DNA of 64,000 nt from the NCBI RefSeq assembly GCF_014650675.1, contig NZ_BMVK01000003.1, positions 496,001 through 560,000 of the forward strand, read 5' to 3'. Below the pieces are notes generated by a model that ran no database searches, was not told where the DNA came from, and was given only the letters and a program-made list of their open reading frames with translations. How positions within the stretch are numbered: the first letter of the stretch is position 1; each line of letters begins with the position of its first letter. Positions 15,841 through 24,867 of the stretch are shown piece by piece. The DNA comes from Streptomyces anulatus (GTDB lineage: Bacteria; Actinomycetota; Actinomycetes; Streptomycetales; Streptomycetaceae). Both the position numbers and the translations under genes were made by a program.

Positions 15841-17493
15841 GTGCTGAGCACCATGCAGGACGTACCGCTGACTGTCACCCGCATCCTGCACCACGGGATG
15901 ACGATTCATGGGAAGTCGCAGGTCACGACCTGGACCGGCGAACCCGAGCCGCACCGCGTCACCTTCGCCGAGATCGGCGCGCGCGCCACCCGGCTGGCCA
16001 ACGCGCTCCGCGACGAGCTGGGCGTCGACGGCGACCAGAGGGTCGCGACGCTCATGTGGAACAACTCCGTCCACGTCGAGGCGTACCTCGCCATTCCCTC
16101 CATGGGCGCCGTGCTCCACACCCTCAACCTCCGGCTGCCGCCCGAGCAGCTCGCCTGGATCGTCAACCACGCGGACGACAAGGTGGTGATCGTCAACGGC
16201 TCGCTGCTGCCGCTCCTCGTGCCGCTGCTGCCCCACCTGCCGAGCATCGAGCACGTGGTCGTGTCCGGCCCCGGCGACCGCTCCGCCCTCGCCGGTGTCA
16301 CGCCGCGCGTGCACGAGTACGAGGAACTGATCGCGGGCCGCCCCACCACGTACGACTGGCCGGAGCTGGACGAACGCCAGGCCGCGGCCATGTGCTACAC
16401 CTCCGGGACCACGGGTGACCCCAAGGGTGTCGTCTACTCGCACCGCTCGATCTACCTGCACTCGATGCAGGTCAACATGACCGAGTCGATGGGGCTGACC
16501 GACAAGGACACCACGCTCGTCGTCGTGCCCCAGTTCCACGTGAACGCCTGGGGGCTGCCGCACGCCACGTTCATGAGCGGCGTCAACATGCTCATGCCTG
16601 ACCGCTTCCTGCAGCCCGCCCCGCTCGCCGACATGATCGAGAGCGAGCGCCCGACGCACGCGGCGGCCGTTCCCACCATCTGGCAGGGCCTGCTCGCCGA
16701 GGTCACCGCCAACCCGCGCGACCTCTCCTCCATGGCCAACGTGACCATCGGCGGCGCGGCCTGTCCGCCCTCGCTGATGGAGGCGTACGACAAGCTCGGC
16801 GTCCGTCTCTGCCACGCCTGGGGCATGACGGAGACCTCGCCGCTCGGCACCATGGCCCACCCGCCCGCCGGCCTGAGCACCGACGAGGAGTGGCCGTACC
16901 GGGTCACCCAGGGCCGCTTCCCCGCCGGGGTCGAGGCGCGGCTGGTCGGCCCCGGCGGCGAGCACCTTCCGTGGGACGGCGAGTCGGCCGGTGAGCTGGA
17001 GGTCCGGGGCCCCTGGATCGCTTCCGCCTACTACGGCGGGGCCGACGGCGAGCATCTGCGCCCCGAGGACAAGTTCAGCGAGGACGGCTGGCTGAAGACC
17101 GGCGATGTCGGCGTGATCAGCACCGACGGCTACCTCACCCTCACCGACCGGGCCAAGGACGTCATCAAGTCGGGCGGCGAGTGGATCTCCAGCGTGGAGC
17201 TGGAGAACGCGCTGATGGCCCACCCGGACGTCGCGGAGGCGGCCGTCGTCGCCGTGCCGGACGAGAAGTGGGGCGAGCGGCCGCTGGCGACCGTCGTCCT
17301 CAAGGAGGGCGCCGCCGGAACCGACTACGAGGCGCTGAAGGAGTTCCTCGCCGAGTCGGGCATCGCCAAGTGGCAGCTGCCGGAGCGCTGGTCGGTGATC
17401 GCCGCCGTGCCGAAGACGAGCGTCGGCAAGTTCGACAAGAAGGTGATCCGCAAGCAGTACGCGGAAGGCGAGCTGGACGTCACCCAGCTCTGA
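15841..17493 (+). CDS. Medium/long-chain acyl-CoA synthetase (AMP-dependent ligase)
   Basis: The start is taken at GTG 15841 (alternative ATG 15853), because the longer frame runs into the operator palindrome. The 550-residue adenylate-forming enzyme shows motif A3 [19 protein letters not shown]5 [13 protein letters not shown]8 [20 protein letters not shown] and the A10 lysine region [10 protein letters not shown]. It activates a fatty or other carboxylic acid to its CoA thioester and could feed the nearby beta-oxidation-type operon. Its last codons and stop lie inside a 16-bp tandem repeat. Confidence 0.9.
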   Translation: MLSTMQDVPLTVTRILHHGMTIHGKSQVTTWTGEPEPHRVTFAEIGARATRLANALRDELGVDGDQRVATLMWNNSVHVEAYLAIPSMGAVLHTLNLRLPPEQLAWIVNHADDKVVIVNGSLLPLLVPLLPHLPSIEHVVVSGPGDRSALAGVTPRVHEYEELIAGRPTTYDWPELDERQAAAMCYTSGTTGDPKGVVYSHRSIYLHSMQVNMTESMGLTDKDTTLVVVPQFHVNAWGLPHATFMSGVNMLMPDRFLQPAPLADMIESERPTHAAAVPTIWQGLLAEVTANPRDLSSMANVTIGGAACPPSLMEAYDKLGVRLCHAWGMTETSPLGTMAHPPAGLSTDEEWPYRVTQGRFPAGVEARLVGPGGEHLPWDGESAGELEVRGPWIASAYYGGADGEHLRPEDKFSEDGWLKTGDVGVISTDGYLTLTDRAKDVIKSGGEWISSVELENALMAHPDVAEAAVVAVPDEKWGERPLATVVLKEGAAGTDYEALKEFLAESGIAKWQLPERWSVIAAVPKTSVGKFDKKVIRKQYAEGELDVTQL

Positions 17494-17526
17494 CGTATCC
17501 CAGCTCTGACGTCACTCAGCTCTGAG
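17479..17526 (+). repeat. Three tandem 16-bp repeats across the acyl-CoA ligase stop codon
   Basis: Copies 17479-17494, 17495-17510 and 17511-17526 share the form GT-(A/C)-CAGCTCTGA. The first contains the stop codon TGA 17491-17493. Confidence 0.8.
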
Positions 17527-17544
17527 GCTTCGGGCCCTGCTCCG

Positions 17545-17558
17545 GTTTCACGTGAAAC
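17545..17558. promoter_or_regulatory. parS centromere site (ParB binding)
   Basis: GTTTCACGTGAAAC is an exact match to the 14-bp streptomycete parS palindrome. It lies in the convergent gap between the ligase and the PAS protein, directly next to a terminator. Confidence 0.8.
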
Positions 17559-17599
17559 AGGGCGGGGGCGGTACGGGAAACCCGTACCGCCCCCGCCCT
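17559..17599. terminator. Bidirectional terminator
   Basis: A perfect 19-bp stem (arms 17559-17577 and 17581-17599, starting AGGGCGGGGGCGG) with an AAA loop between convergent genes ending at 17493 and 17620. Confidence 0.85.
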
Positions 17600-17619
17600 G
17601 TTCGGCTCTCCGCAAGCCC

Positions 17620-20600
17620 CTAGTTGGTGCCGATCTTCGCCAGCAGGTCGACGATCCGCGACTGGACCTCGTCGCTGGTCGACCGTTCCGCAAGGAAGAG
17701 GACGGTTTCGCCCGAGGCGAGCAGCGGCAGATCGGCGTGGTCCATCCCGGCCGAGGTGTAGACGACCAGCGGGGTGCGGTTCAGCTGCCCGTTGGCCCGC
17801 AGCCAGTCGATGATCCCGGCGCGCCGGCGGCGTACCTGCATCAGGTCCATCACCACGAGGTTCGGCCGCATCCGGCCCGCCAGATCGACGGCCTCGCTGT
17901 CCGTCCCGGCGCGCGCCACCTGCATCCCGCGCCGCTCCAGGGTCTGCGTCAGCGCCACCGCGATCTCCTCGTGCTCCTCGATCAGGAGCACCCGCGAGGG
18001 ATGCTGTTCGCTGTCGCGCGGGGCCAGCGCCTTGAGCAGGACGGCCGGGTCGGCGCCGTACGCCGCTTCCCGGGTCGCCTGCCCCAGACCGGCGGTGACC
18101 AGCACCGGGACCTCGGCCGCGACGGCCGCCTGACGCAGCGACTGCAACGCGGTACGGGTGATGGGACCGGTCAGCGGGTCGACGAAGAGCGCGGCGGGGA
18201 ACGCGGCGATCTGGGCGTCGACCTCCTCGCGGGAGTTCACGATCACCGGACGGTAGCCCCGGTCGCTGAGCGCCTGCTGGGTCGGCACGTCGGGCGCGGG
18301 CCAGACCAGCAGCCGACGCGGGTTGTCCAGCGGCTCGGGCGGCAGCTCGTCGTCGACCGGGTGCGGGTGCGGCCGGTTGGCGACCTCGACCGCGCCCCCG
18401 GGCCCGTCCAGCGGCTCGGGACCCTCCGCCCCCTCGTCGGGCGCCCCTATGGCGTACGCGCGCCCCTCCGCGACGGGCGGCGCGAGCAGCTGCCCCTCGC
18501 CGTAGGCGGCGCCGGGCCCGCCCTGTGCCGGCTGACCCGGCCGGCCGGACTCCTGAGTCTGAGCCTGGTCCGGGCCCTGGTCCTGGGGATGGGGGTGGGG
18601 CGGGTTCTGCTGCGTCCCCGGCACGGAAGCGGGCGCGGGAGTGCCCGGCCGGTCCTGCTGGGGCGGGGCCTGCCGGCCGCCGGCGGTCCGGGCCGGGGCG
18701 CGGTCGCCCTCCGGCGGGGCGGCGAGCTTGCGGCGCCGGCCGGCCCCGCCGAGGCTCTGATGCGGCTGGTTCTGCTGGTGCGCGAGGTGCTGGGCGAACG
18801 GCACGCCCTGGCCCAGCGTTCGCACGCTGAAGGCCCTCCCCTGCGTCGAGTCGGGGTTGCTGCCGTCCGGCATCGGCTCCTCGGCGGGCAGCGGCTGCCG
18901 CCGCGCGTCCGGGGCCGGGACGCCCGCGTCACCGTCGGCCGGGTGCGCCACCGGATCGGCGACGGCCGCCACGCCGGTGGTGTGGGCGGTCCGCCCGGTG
19001 CCGGTGTGCGTGCTCTCTCCGGTGCCGGAGTGGGCGTTCTGGCCCGTGCCGCCCCACGACGCGAGGTCCGGCGCCGGGCCGGGAGCCTCCGGTACGCCGC
19101 CGTCGTGCGGGCCGGGAGCGTGGGCCGCTTCGGGTGCGACCGGGAAGCCCTGCCCGGAGGTTCCGTCCGTCTGCGGGCCGCTGTGCGCCGGGGCGACGGG
19201 GTGCGCCTGCGGAGGCGTGTGCCCGGCGTCCGGTGCGGTACGCGCGTGGTGCGTGCTCGCCCCGTCGCCGGGGGTCCCCGGGGCGTCGGGGGCGATCGGC
19301 GTCCGGTCCGCGTCGGCGGGCGGCAGGGCGAAGGCGGTCCGCGGTCCGGCCTCGGCCGCGGTGCGCTCCTGGGCGGCGGCCAGCGCGCGCCGGGCACGCC
19401 GCCCTCCGGGCTGCTGGGACTGGTCCGGGCCGGAGTGACCCCCGACGCCTTCAGCGCCGCTGTTGCCGCTGTTGCCGCTGTTTCCGGAGGCGAGGGCGGG
19501 GAGGGCCGGCTGGTCCTCCCGACGGGCCCGCCGTCCGGTGGGCGGAACGGGCTGTTGCGGGTCCACCGGGACGCCCTGCGGCGGCACGGTCTGCCCGAGC
19601 TGCGGGCGACCGCCGCCCTGGGCGTTCTCGGCCGCGGTGACGACCGACCCCTCCGAAGGGGCGGCGGGCGCCGGGGACGGGGCGGAGGTCAGGGCCAGCG
19701 CCCCCCGCTGCGACGGCTGAGGCTGCTCCCGCACCGCGTCGGCTGCCGGAACCGTGCCCGGGGCCGCCTCGGCCGGGCTGGGACGCCCGCGCCGACGCCC
19801 GGAACCCTCGCCCTGCTGGGCCGGGATCAGCTCGGGGGCCTGCTGCTCCTCGGGCGCGGCCGGTCCACGGCGCGCCCGCCGCCGCCCGGTCGGCTCGGCG
19901 ACGGGCCGGTCGTCGGCGACGGGAGCAGCGGCCTCGGCCGTGCCGTCACCCGCGCTCTCCGGCGTACCGACCGGGCTGTCCAGGAACGTGTCGGTGGAGG
20001 ACCTGCGCGCCCGCCGCCGGCCGCCGCTGGTGACGCCCGGTGCTCCGAGGCCCTCGGGCGAGGAGGACGCGACGGGAGCAGGTTCCGGCGGCAGGGCGTT
20101 GCCGTCCGTCTCCGGCGGGGCGATCGTGCCGGACGCGGTGCCGATGGGCAGGTCGAGGACGTACGCGCTGCCGCTCATGCCCGGCATCTCGTGCGTCTGG
20201 AGGACCCCGCCGTGCGCCTGCACGATGCCGCGCACGATCGGCTCGTGCACCGGGTCGCCCCCGGCGAACGGCCCCCGCACCTCGATCCGTACGACGTCAC
20301 CGCGCTGGGCGGCGGCCACGACCACGGTGGAGTCGACGTAGCCGCCGCCGGGCACCGCCCGGGTCTTGCCGGTCGAATCGACCCCGCAGACGTCCGCGAC
20401 GAGGTGGGCGATGGCGGTCGCGAGCCGGGGCGCGTCGACCTCGGCCTCGATCGGCGGGGCGTGCACGGCGAACTGGGCGCGCCCGGGGCCGATCAGCTCG
20501 ACCGCCCCGTCGATACCGCCCGTGACGATGCCGTCCACCATCGCCGGGGCCTTGTGCAGCCCCTCCACCCCCGCGTCCAGGCGCTGGTACCCCAGCACGT

Positions 20601-21780
20601 TGTCGACGAGCGTGGTCATCCGGGCGTACCCGGCGGCGAGGTGGTGCAGGATCTGGTTGGCCTCGGGCCACAGCTGCCCGGCCGGGTCGGAGGCGAGCGT
20701 GGTCAGCTCGCCGCGCAGCTCCTCCAGGGGCCCGCGCAGCGAACCCCCGAGGACGGCGGTGAGCTGGGAGTGCTGGGCGCCCAGGGAGGCGAGCAGCTCG
20801 GCCTGCCCCTCGATCTCGGCGGCGTACCGCTCGGTCCGGTCGGCGAGCTCGGCGGCGTGCGCCTCCTTCAGCGCCTCCAGTTCGGCGGCGTGCGCCTCCT
20901 TGAGCGCGGTGACCTCGGCGGAGTGGCTCGTGGTCAGCTCGGCGACGACGCTCGTGTGCTGCGTCGACAACTCCTCGTACGGCCGGCGGTCGGTGAACGT
21001 CATCACCGCGCCGACGAGCTGGTCCCCGTCCCGTACCGGCGCGGTCGTGAGGTCCACCGGCACCTGCGCGCCGCTCTTGGACCACAGCACCTGCCCGCGC
21101 ACCCTGTGCTTGCGCCCGGACTTGAGGGTGTCGGCGAGCGGGGAGTCCTCGTACGGGAACGGCTCGCCCTCCGCCCGCGAGTGCAGGATCAGCGGATGCA
21201 GCTCCTGGCCGCCGAGGTCGCTGGCCCGGAAGCCGAGGATCTGCGCGGCGGCGGGGTTCACGAGGACGACGCGCCCGTCGGTGTCCGTGCCGACGACGCC
21301 CTCGGAGGCGGCCCGCAGGATCATCTCGGTCTGCCGCTGCGAACGGGCCAGCTCCGCCTCGGTGTCGACGGTGCCGGAGAGGTCCCGCACCACGAGCATG
21401 AGCAGCTCGTCACCGGTGTAGCTGGAGTGGATGTCGTTGTACGCGGCCTGCCCGCTGTCGAGGCTCGCGCTGGTGACCTCGACGGGGTACTCGTTGCCGT
21501 CGGTGCGCCGCGCGGTCATCCGCGTCGGCTTGGTCCTGCCCTGCTCGTCCGCAGCCTCGGGCCTGCGCATCGACCCCGGGATCAGCTTGGAGTCGAACTC
21601 CGGCAGCAGATCGAGCAGTCCGCGACCGACGAGCGCGGTGCCCGGGGTCTCGAACATTTCGAGGGCGATGGCGTTGGCGTTGACGACCGTGCCGTTGCAA
21701 TTGACGAGCAGAAGCCCGTCAGGAAGGGCATCGAGTATGGCTGCGAGGCGAGCAGTGCCTCGGGATGGCCTGCTGCTCAC
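17620..21780 (-). CDS. Large PAS/degenerate histidine kinase/receiver-like regulatory protein
   Basis: The 1386-residue protein starts at GTG 21780 behind GGGAGGAAG. Order: PAS 1 (about 8-75), PAS 2 (about 150-270), coiled coil with AAELEALKEAH repeats (about 280-345), a dimerisation-like helix pair (345-410), a Bergerat-type ATPase region (430-550), a 600-residue Pro/Gln/Ala-rich linker, and two receiver-like domains (about 1155-1260 and 1262-1386). The phospho-acceptor His is absent (GGSLRGPLEELRG where SHELRTPL is expected) and the ATP-binding boxes are weak. The last receiver keeps an Asp (VVMDLMQ). Probably a signalling scaffold rather than an active kinase. Confidence 0.75.
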   Translation of the reverse strand: MSSRPSRGTARLAAILDALPDGLLLVNCNGTVVNANAIALEMFETPGTALVGRGLLDLLPEFDSKLIPGSMRRPEAADEQGRTKPTRMTARRTDGNEYPVEVTSASLDSGQAAYNDIHSSYTGDELLMLVVRDLSGTVDTEAELARSQRQTEMILRAASEGVVGTDTDGRVVLVNPAAAQILGFRASDLGGQELHPLILHSRAEGEPFPYEDSPLADTLKSGRKHRVRGQVLWSKSGAQVPVDLTTAPVRDGDQLVGAVMTFTDRRPYEELSTQHTSVVAELTTSHSAEVTALKEAHAAELEALKEAHAAELADRTERYAAEIEGQAELLASLGAQHSQLTAVLGGSLRGPLEELRGELTTLASDPAGQLWPEANQILHHLAAGYARMTTLVDNVLGYQRLDAGVEGLHKAPAMVDGIVTGGIDGAVELIGPGRAQFAVHAPPIEAEVDAPRLATAIAHLVADVCGVDSTGKTRAVPGGGYVDSTVVVAAAQRGDVVRIEVRGPFAGGDPVHEPIVRGIVQAHGGVLQTHEMPGMSGSAYVLDLPIGTASGTIAPPETDGNALPPEPAPVASSSPEGLGAPGVTSGGRRRARRSSTDTFLDSPVGTPESAGDGTAEAAAPVADDRPVAEPTGRRRARRGPAAPEEQQAPELIPAQQGEGSGRRRGRPSPAEAAPGTVPAADAVREQPQPSQRGALALTSAPSPAPAAPSEGSVVTAAENAQGGGRPQLGQTVPPQGVPVDPQQPVPPTGRRARREDQPALPALASGNSGNSGNSGAEGVGGHSGPDQSQQPGGRRARRALAAAQERTAAEAGPRTAFALPPADADRTPIAPDAPGTPGDGASTHHARTAPDAGHTPPQAHPVAPAHSGPQTDGTSGQGFPVAPEAAHAPGPHDGGVPEAPGPAPDLASWGGTGQNAHSGTGESTHTGTGRTAHTTGVAAVADPVAHPADGDAGVPAPDARRQPLPAEEPMPDGSNPDSTQGRAFSVRTLGQGVPFAQHLAHQQNQPHQSLGGAGRRRKLAAPPEGDRAPARTAGGRQAPPQQDRPGTPAPASVPGTQQNPPHPHPQDQGPDQAQTQESGRPGQPAQGGPGAAYGEGQLLAPPVAEGRAYAIGAPDEGAEGPEPLDGPGGAVEVANRPHPHPVDDELPPEPLDNPRRLLVWPAPDVPTQQALSDRGYRPVIVNSREEVDAQIAAFPAALFVDPLTGPITRTALQSLRQAAVAAEVPVLVTAGLGQATREAAYGADPAVLLKALAPRDSEQHPSRVLLIEEHEEIAVALTQTLERRGMQVARAGTDSEAVDLAGRMRPNLVVMDLMQVRRRRAGIIDWLRANGQLNRTPLVVYTSAGMDHADLPLLASGETVLFLAERSTSDEVQSRIVDLLAKIGTN

Positions 21781-21958
21781 GACGACGCTTCCTCCCTGAT
21801 TACCGCACCTTGCCGACAGCGGGCCCCATCTTGCCCCTCGGGCCGCAGACTGTCACTGGAGGAGTCTAAGGGCAGGGGAGGCTCCGGGGGCGGCGGATGA
21901 GGGGGAGCTCTCACCAAGGTTCTGTGCGCGCCGTGTACGCCACGGGCCTATGACGTGA

Positions 21959-21990
21959 GCGTCCGCGCACCCCGTGACGTGCGCGGACGC
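21959..21990 (-). terminator. Hairpin downstream of the SSI gene
   Basis: GCGTCCGCGCAC (21959-21970) pairs perfectly with GTGCGCGGACGC (21979-21990). It lies 94 bp past the SSI stop, in the 303-bp gap 21781-22083 that also carries the promoter side of the PAS gene. Confidence 0.65.
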
Positions 21991-22083
21991 GCGGCGCGGC
22001 CCCACCGCTCAGGGCGCGCCCGGCCCGGGAGCCGGCTGCGACAGGCACGGGAGGGCGAACGCTTTTACGCCATCACCGACGGA

Positions 22084-22656
22084 CTATCGGACATCCGGAA
22101 GCACCGGCACGAGGCTGTTCCAGCGCGCGATCTCGCATCCGTCGCGGCGGCTCGCGGTGGTGTCCACGGCCCGGCCCTCCCAGGTGCCCACGATGCGCGC
22201 GGTGGCGTCGCCGCCGTGGATCATCGTGCACATCGTGCCCTCGGGAGTCGGCCGGAACAGCTCCTGCCGCCCGGCCCTGGTGGCGCCGGCCTCCGCCAGC
22301 CGGTCACAGGCGGCCTGCCCCTGCGGGTGGCTGCCCCCGGTGGGCCCGCACTCCAGCTCGAAGGTGCCGTCGGCGCCCGCGACCCCGGTGTTCTCGACGG
22401 ACACGGTGAGCCGCGTCAGCACCTCGTTCGCCTCGCCCGTGCCCTTCCCCTCCCCGCCGTCCAGGAATCCGGGCAGCGGCGGCAACGGCAGCGGGAGCGG
22501 CCCGAGGGAGGGCCGGGCGGCGGCGAACGGGCCGGTGGTGGGGACGGCGGAGGGCACGGGCCCGGAAGACGTGGAACCGGAGGCCGTCGAGGCCGGCACG
22601 GCGGTGGCGAGCGCGGCGAGCGAGACGACGGCGGTGAGGGCGAGACGGCGCAGCAT
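22084..22656 (-). CDS. Subtilisin inhibitor-like (SSI family) secreted protease inhibitor
   Basis: The 190-residue precursor starts at ATG 22656 with a signal peptide (MLRRLALTAVVSLAALATAV). Then comes a Pro/Ser-rich spacer of about 40 residues, longer than in classical SSI, and the inhibitor domain from LTVSVENTG onward. The four cysteines match the two SSI disulphides (LECGPTGG, QAACDRL, MCTMIHGG, DGCEIARWNSLVP). By alignment with SSI (Cys-Pro-Met-Val) the reactive P1 residue would be Met in CTM-IH, which predicts inhibition of subtilisin-type enzymes. The upstream gap 22657-22947 has no gene. Confidence 0.88.
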   Translation of the reverse strand: MLRRLALTAVVSLAALATAVPASTASGSTSSGPVPSAVPTTGPFAAARPSLGPLPLPLPPLPGFLDGGEGKGTGEANEVLTRLTVSVENTGVAGADGTFELECGPTGGSHPQGQAACDRLAEAGATRAGRQELFRPTPEGTMCTMIHGGDATARIVGTWEGRAVDTTASRRDGCEIARWNSLVPVLPDVR

Positions 22657-22947
22657 GCGGAAGCTCCAGGATCTCTGCAGCGGGGTCGGCCACGGGCGGC
22701 GGTCACGGGTGATCACCGAACCGCCCGGGCGCCACGGCTGACGGACGACTGACGGGCGACGACGACTGACGGAGACCGGAGCCCCCACCCCTCTCTAACG
22801 CGCACCACGCCCGGACGTTGCGGCACCACGCCGAACTGCTTTGCCCTGGCACCCGGAGGCCTAGTAACGTTGCCCGCGATTGGTGGCACGACGCTCGACT
22901 GTGTCATCATCTGCACGCACCACTCGCGTCCGCGCGAGGTGTGTGGA

Positions 22948-23038
22948 GGAGGCGTCGCCTAGTCCGGTCTATGGCGCCGCACTGCTAATGCGGTTTGGGT
23001 CTTAAAGCCCATCGAGGGTTCAAATCCCTCCGCCTCCG
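22948..23038 (+). tRNA. tRNA-Ser, anticodon GCT
   Basis: A 91-nt class II tRNA: acceptor GGAGGCG (22948-22954) pairs with CGCCTCC (23031-23037), discriminator G 23038. The anticodon loop in CACTGCTAATG gives GCT, with a long variable arm and T-loop GGTTCAAAT. Confidence 0.96.
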
Positions 23039-23046
23039 CTCCATCC

Positions 23047-23077
23047 CGAAGCCCCGTGCCCCTGGCACGGGGCTTCG
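23047..23077 (+). terminator. Terminator of tRNA-Ser(GCT)
   Basis: A perfect 14-bp stem, CGAAGCCCCGTGCC (23047-23060) with GGCACGGGGCTTCG (23064-23077), loop CCT, begins 9 bases after the tRNA. Confidence 0.85.
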
Positions 23078-23286
23078 GTCGTTCCGGGGCGCGCGAGGGC
23101 GCGGAGGGTCGCCGGGGCCGGTTCGGGCGGGTTCGAGACCGGTTCGGGAGGGTGGCCGAGATGCGTCTGGGGAGGCCGTTTCCGCAGGTCGGCAGCGGTG
23201 CGACTAATGGATTTCGCGTCACGGCGCAGGTCATGTAATGTTGTTCTCGCAACGCCGACCGGGGAGAAAAAAGCCCGGAACGCCAA

Positions 23287-23359
23287 GCACTCGTAGCTTA
23301 ACGGATAGAGCATCTGACTACGGATCAGAAGGTTGCAGGTTCGAATCCTGCCGAGTGCA
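23287..23359 (+). tRNA. tRNA-Arg, anticodon ACG; integration target
   Basis: A 73-nt tRNA: acceptor GCACTCG (23287-23293) pairs with CGAGTGC (23352-23358), discriminator A. The anticodon loop CTACGGA gives ACG. Its 3' half, from the anticodon loop on, is the attL core, so the integrated element restores an intact tRNA. Confidence 0.96.
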
Positions 23360-23366
23360 CAGCAGG
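23318..23366 (+). other. attL: 49-bp att core in the 3' half of tRNA-Arg
   Basis: The 49 bases from CTACGGATCAG to CACAGCAGG are identical to 42121-42169. After a single mismatch the similarity continues through the following hairpin to about 23401. Confidence 0.9.
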
Positions 23367-23368
23367 CC

Positions 23369-23400
23369 AGAGGCCCCCAGGAGAAATCCTGGGGGCCTCT
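23369..23400 (+). terminator. Terminator-like hairpin, copied at each att site
   Basis: AGAGGCCCCCAGGA (23369-23382) and TCCTGGGGGCCTCT (23387-23400) form a perfect 14-bp stem with a GAAA loop. The same hairpin recurs at 42172-42203 and, with two changes, after 43566. It can terminate both tRNA-Arg and the oppositely oriented int transcript. Confidence 0.8.
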
Positions 23401-23410
23401 CGCGTTGCCC

Positions 23411-23434
23411 GTACAGCAGCGAAGTACAGCAACC
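23411..23434. other. Candidate integrase arm-type site near attL
   Basis: GTACAGCAGCGAAGTACAGC followed by AACC matches 42015-42038 in 22 of 24 positions, in the same orientation, at about 50-110 bp from each att core. Confidence 0.5.
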
Positions 23435-23437
23435 GTG

Positions 23438-24664
23438 TCAGCCGGTACCGCCCATCGCGTCGGACAGCTTGCCGATCGCGGCGCGTACCTCTTCCTCGCT
23501 GGCCTCGGCGTAGACCTCCATCGTCATGGCGATCTGTGAGTGCCGAAGGATTCGCTGAGCGATCTTCGGGTGCACTTTGAGCGCGACCAGGAGCGAACTG
23601 CATGTGTGCCGCGTGTTCCGCAGCGGGATGACCCGGAGGCCGGCGCGGCGGGCCCGGAGTGCGAACATCCGGGTGAGGTTCCCCGGCTCGATCGGAGTGC
23701 CGTACTTGGTGGTGAACACCAGGCCGTGCGCGTCCTGCCAGAGTTCGCCCGCGGCCGTCCGGTCGCCGACCTGCTGAGCCCGGCGCATCCGTAGGGCTTT
23801 CAGGCAGAGGGACGGCAGGGGCAGGAAGTCGTCAGAGTCCTCGGTCTTGGTCTCGCGGTGGAGGATCTGCCTGCCAGCCCGCTGGATCTGGTGGTCCACG
23901 TACAGTTCGCCAGCCTCGAAGTCGATGGACTTCCACGTAAGCCCCAGAACCTCCCCGCGCCTCAGGCCGAGCGTCAGCACAAGAACCCAGGCTGCAAAGA
24001 GGTGGTCATCGCGAGCAGCAGCGTCCGCGAGGAACTGGCCGGCCTCAGCAACAGACCACGGCTTGATCCGGCGTCGACGAGGCTTCGGCACCTTCACGAG
24101 CGAGGCGACGTTCTTACCGATCTCCTCCTCTGTGACCGCATGCGTCAGGGCAGCCCGCAGAGCGTCGCGGGATGCCTGGATCACCCGGCGGGACGGGTAC
24201 GACTCGCAGCAGTCTCCGACCGCGCAGCACTTCCGTCGAGCAGCCGCCCTCTTCTCGTCCTTCCCCTGGGCGCAGCACTGACAGACGGTGCCCAGCTTGG
24301 TCAGCCACTCGCGCACATCCCGGACGGTGAGCTTGTCGAGCCGCTTGGAGCCGAGGTGAGGGGTGATGTAGAGCCTGACGTACCCCTCGTACGAGACGTA
24401 GGACAGCGGGGCGAGGTTGGGCTTCACGATCGAGTCGAGCCAGTACGCCAGGAAGGCGTCGAGGGTGCGGTGCCGGGTGGCCACGGGCCCCTTCTTCGCT
24501 TCCGCGTGGAGGGTCAGCCACTTGTCGTGGACCTCTTCGCGGGTCTTGCCGTACGCGTACTTCCTAGCGCGCTTCCCGTCCGGCTTGGTCACCCAGACGT
24601 AGGCCGCGAAGCCGTTCTTGTACGGGTAGATGGAGCCCTCTCCGTTGCCGCGCTTGCCGGTCAT
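23438..24664 (-). CDS. int: Tyrosine recombinase (AICE integrase)
   Basis: The 408-residue integrase starts at ATG 24664 (MTGKRGNGEGSIYPYK), overlapping xis by four bases. It has an N-terminal arm-binding domain, a SAM-like core-binding domain with an inserted Cys-rich loop (VCQCCAQGKDEKRAAARRKC...CC, about 150-180), and the catalytic domain. Active-site residues are Arg in LTLGLRRGEVLGL, Arg/His in RNTRHTCSSLL, His in ILRHSQ and Tyr in MEVYAEAS. The first His of the usual HxxR box is Arg here, as in other streptomycete AICE integrases I recall. It inserts the element into tRNA-Arg. Confidence 0.93.
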   Translation of the reverse strand: MTGKRGNGEGSIYPYKNGFAAYVWVTKPDGKRARKYAYGKTREEVHDKWLTLHAEAKKGPVATRHRTLDAFLAYWLDSIVKPNLAPLSYVSYEGYVRLYITPHLGSKRLDKLTVRDVREWLTKLGTVCQCCAQGKDEKRAAARRKCCAVGDCCESYPSRRVIQASRDALRAALTHAVTEEEIGKNVASLVKVPKPRRRRIKPWSVAEAGQFLADAAARDDHLFAAWVLVLTLGLRRGEVLGLTWKSIDFEAGELYVDHQIQRAGRQILHRETKTEDSDDFLPLPSLCLKALRMRRAQQVGDRTAAGELWQDAHGLVFTTKYGTPIEPGNLTRMFALRARRAGLRVIPLRNTRHTCSSLLVALKVHPKIAQRILRHSQIAMTMEVYAEASEEEVRAAIGKLSDAMGGTG

Positions 24665-24867
24665 GCCGCCCACCCTTCGGTGTCGGCGGAGACGCGCTGG
24701 ATGTACTCGTCCACCCAGGCCGGGAGGATGCGGCGGTTGCGGCCGACTTTCACGGAGCGGATCTCCCCGGTGAGCACGAGCATTTTCGTCTTGGAGAGCC
24801 CGAAGCCGAGCATCTCGGCGACCTCGGTGGTGGAGTGCCACTTGCGCTCGATCACGGTGGTGGTCAT
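24661..24867 (-). CDS. xis: Excisionase (Xis), AlpA/MerR-like helix-turn-helix
   Basis: A 68-residue DNA-binding protein with winged helix-turn-helix STTEVAEMLGFGLSKTKMLV and wing EIRSVKVGRNRRILPAWVDEY. It lies between rep and int, with ATGA overlaps on both sides, the standard AICE rep-xis-int order. It directs Int toward excision. Confidence 0.9.
   Translation of the reverse strand: MTTTVIERKWHSTTEVAEMLGFGLSKTKMLVLTGEIRSVKVGRNRRILPAWVDEYIQRVSADTEGWAA

Noticed and set aside
17737..21900. 1387-codon rightward ORF opposite the PAS protein
   Set aside because: It is an antisense shadow of a high-GC gene: no domains, low-complexity Arg/Gly/Val composition, and the minus strand carries clear PAS and receiver motifs.
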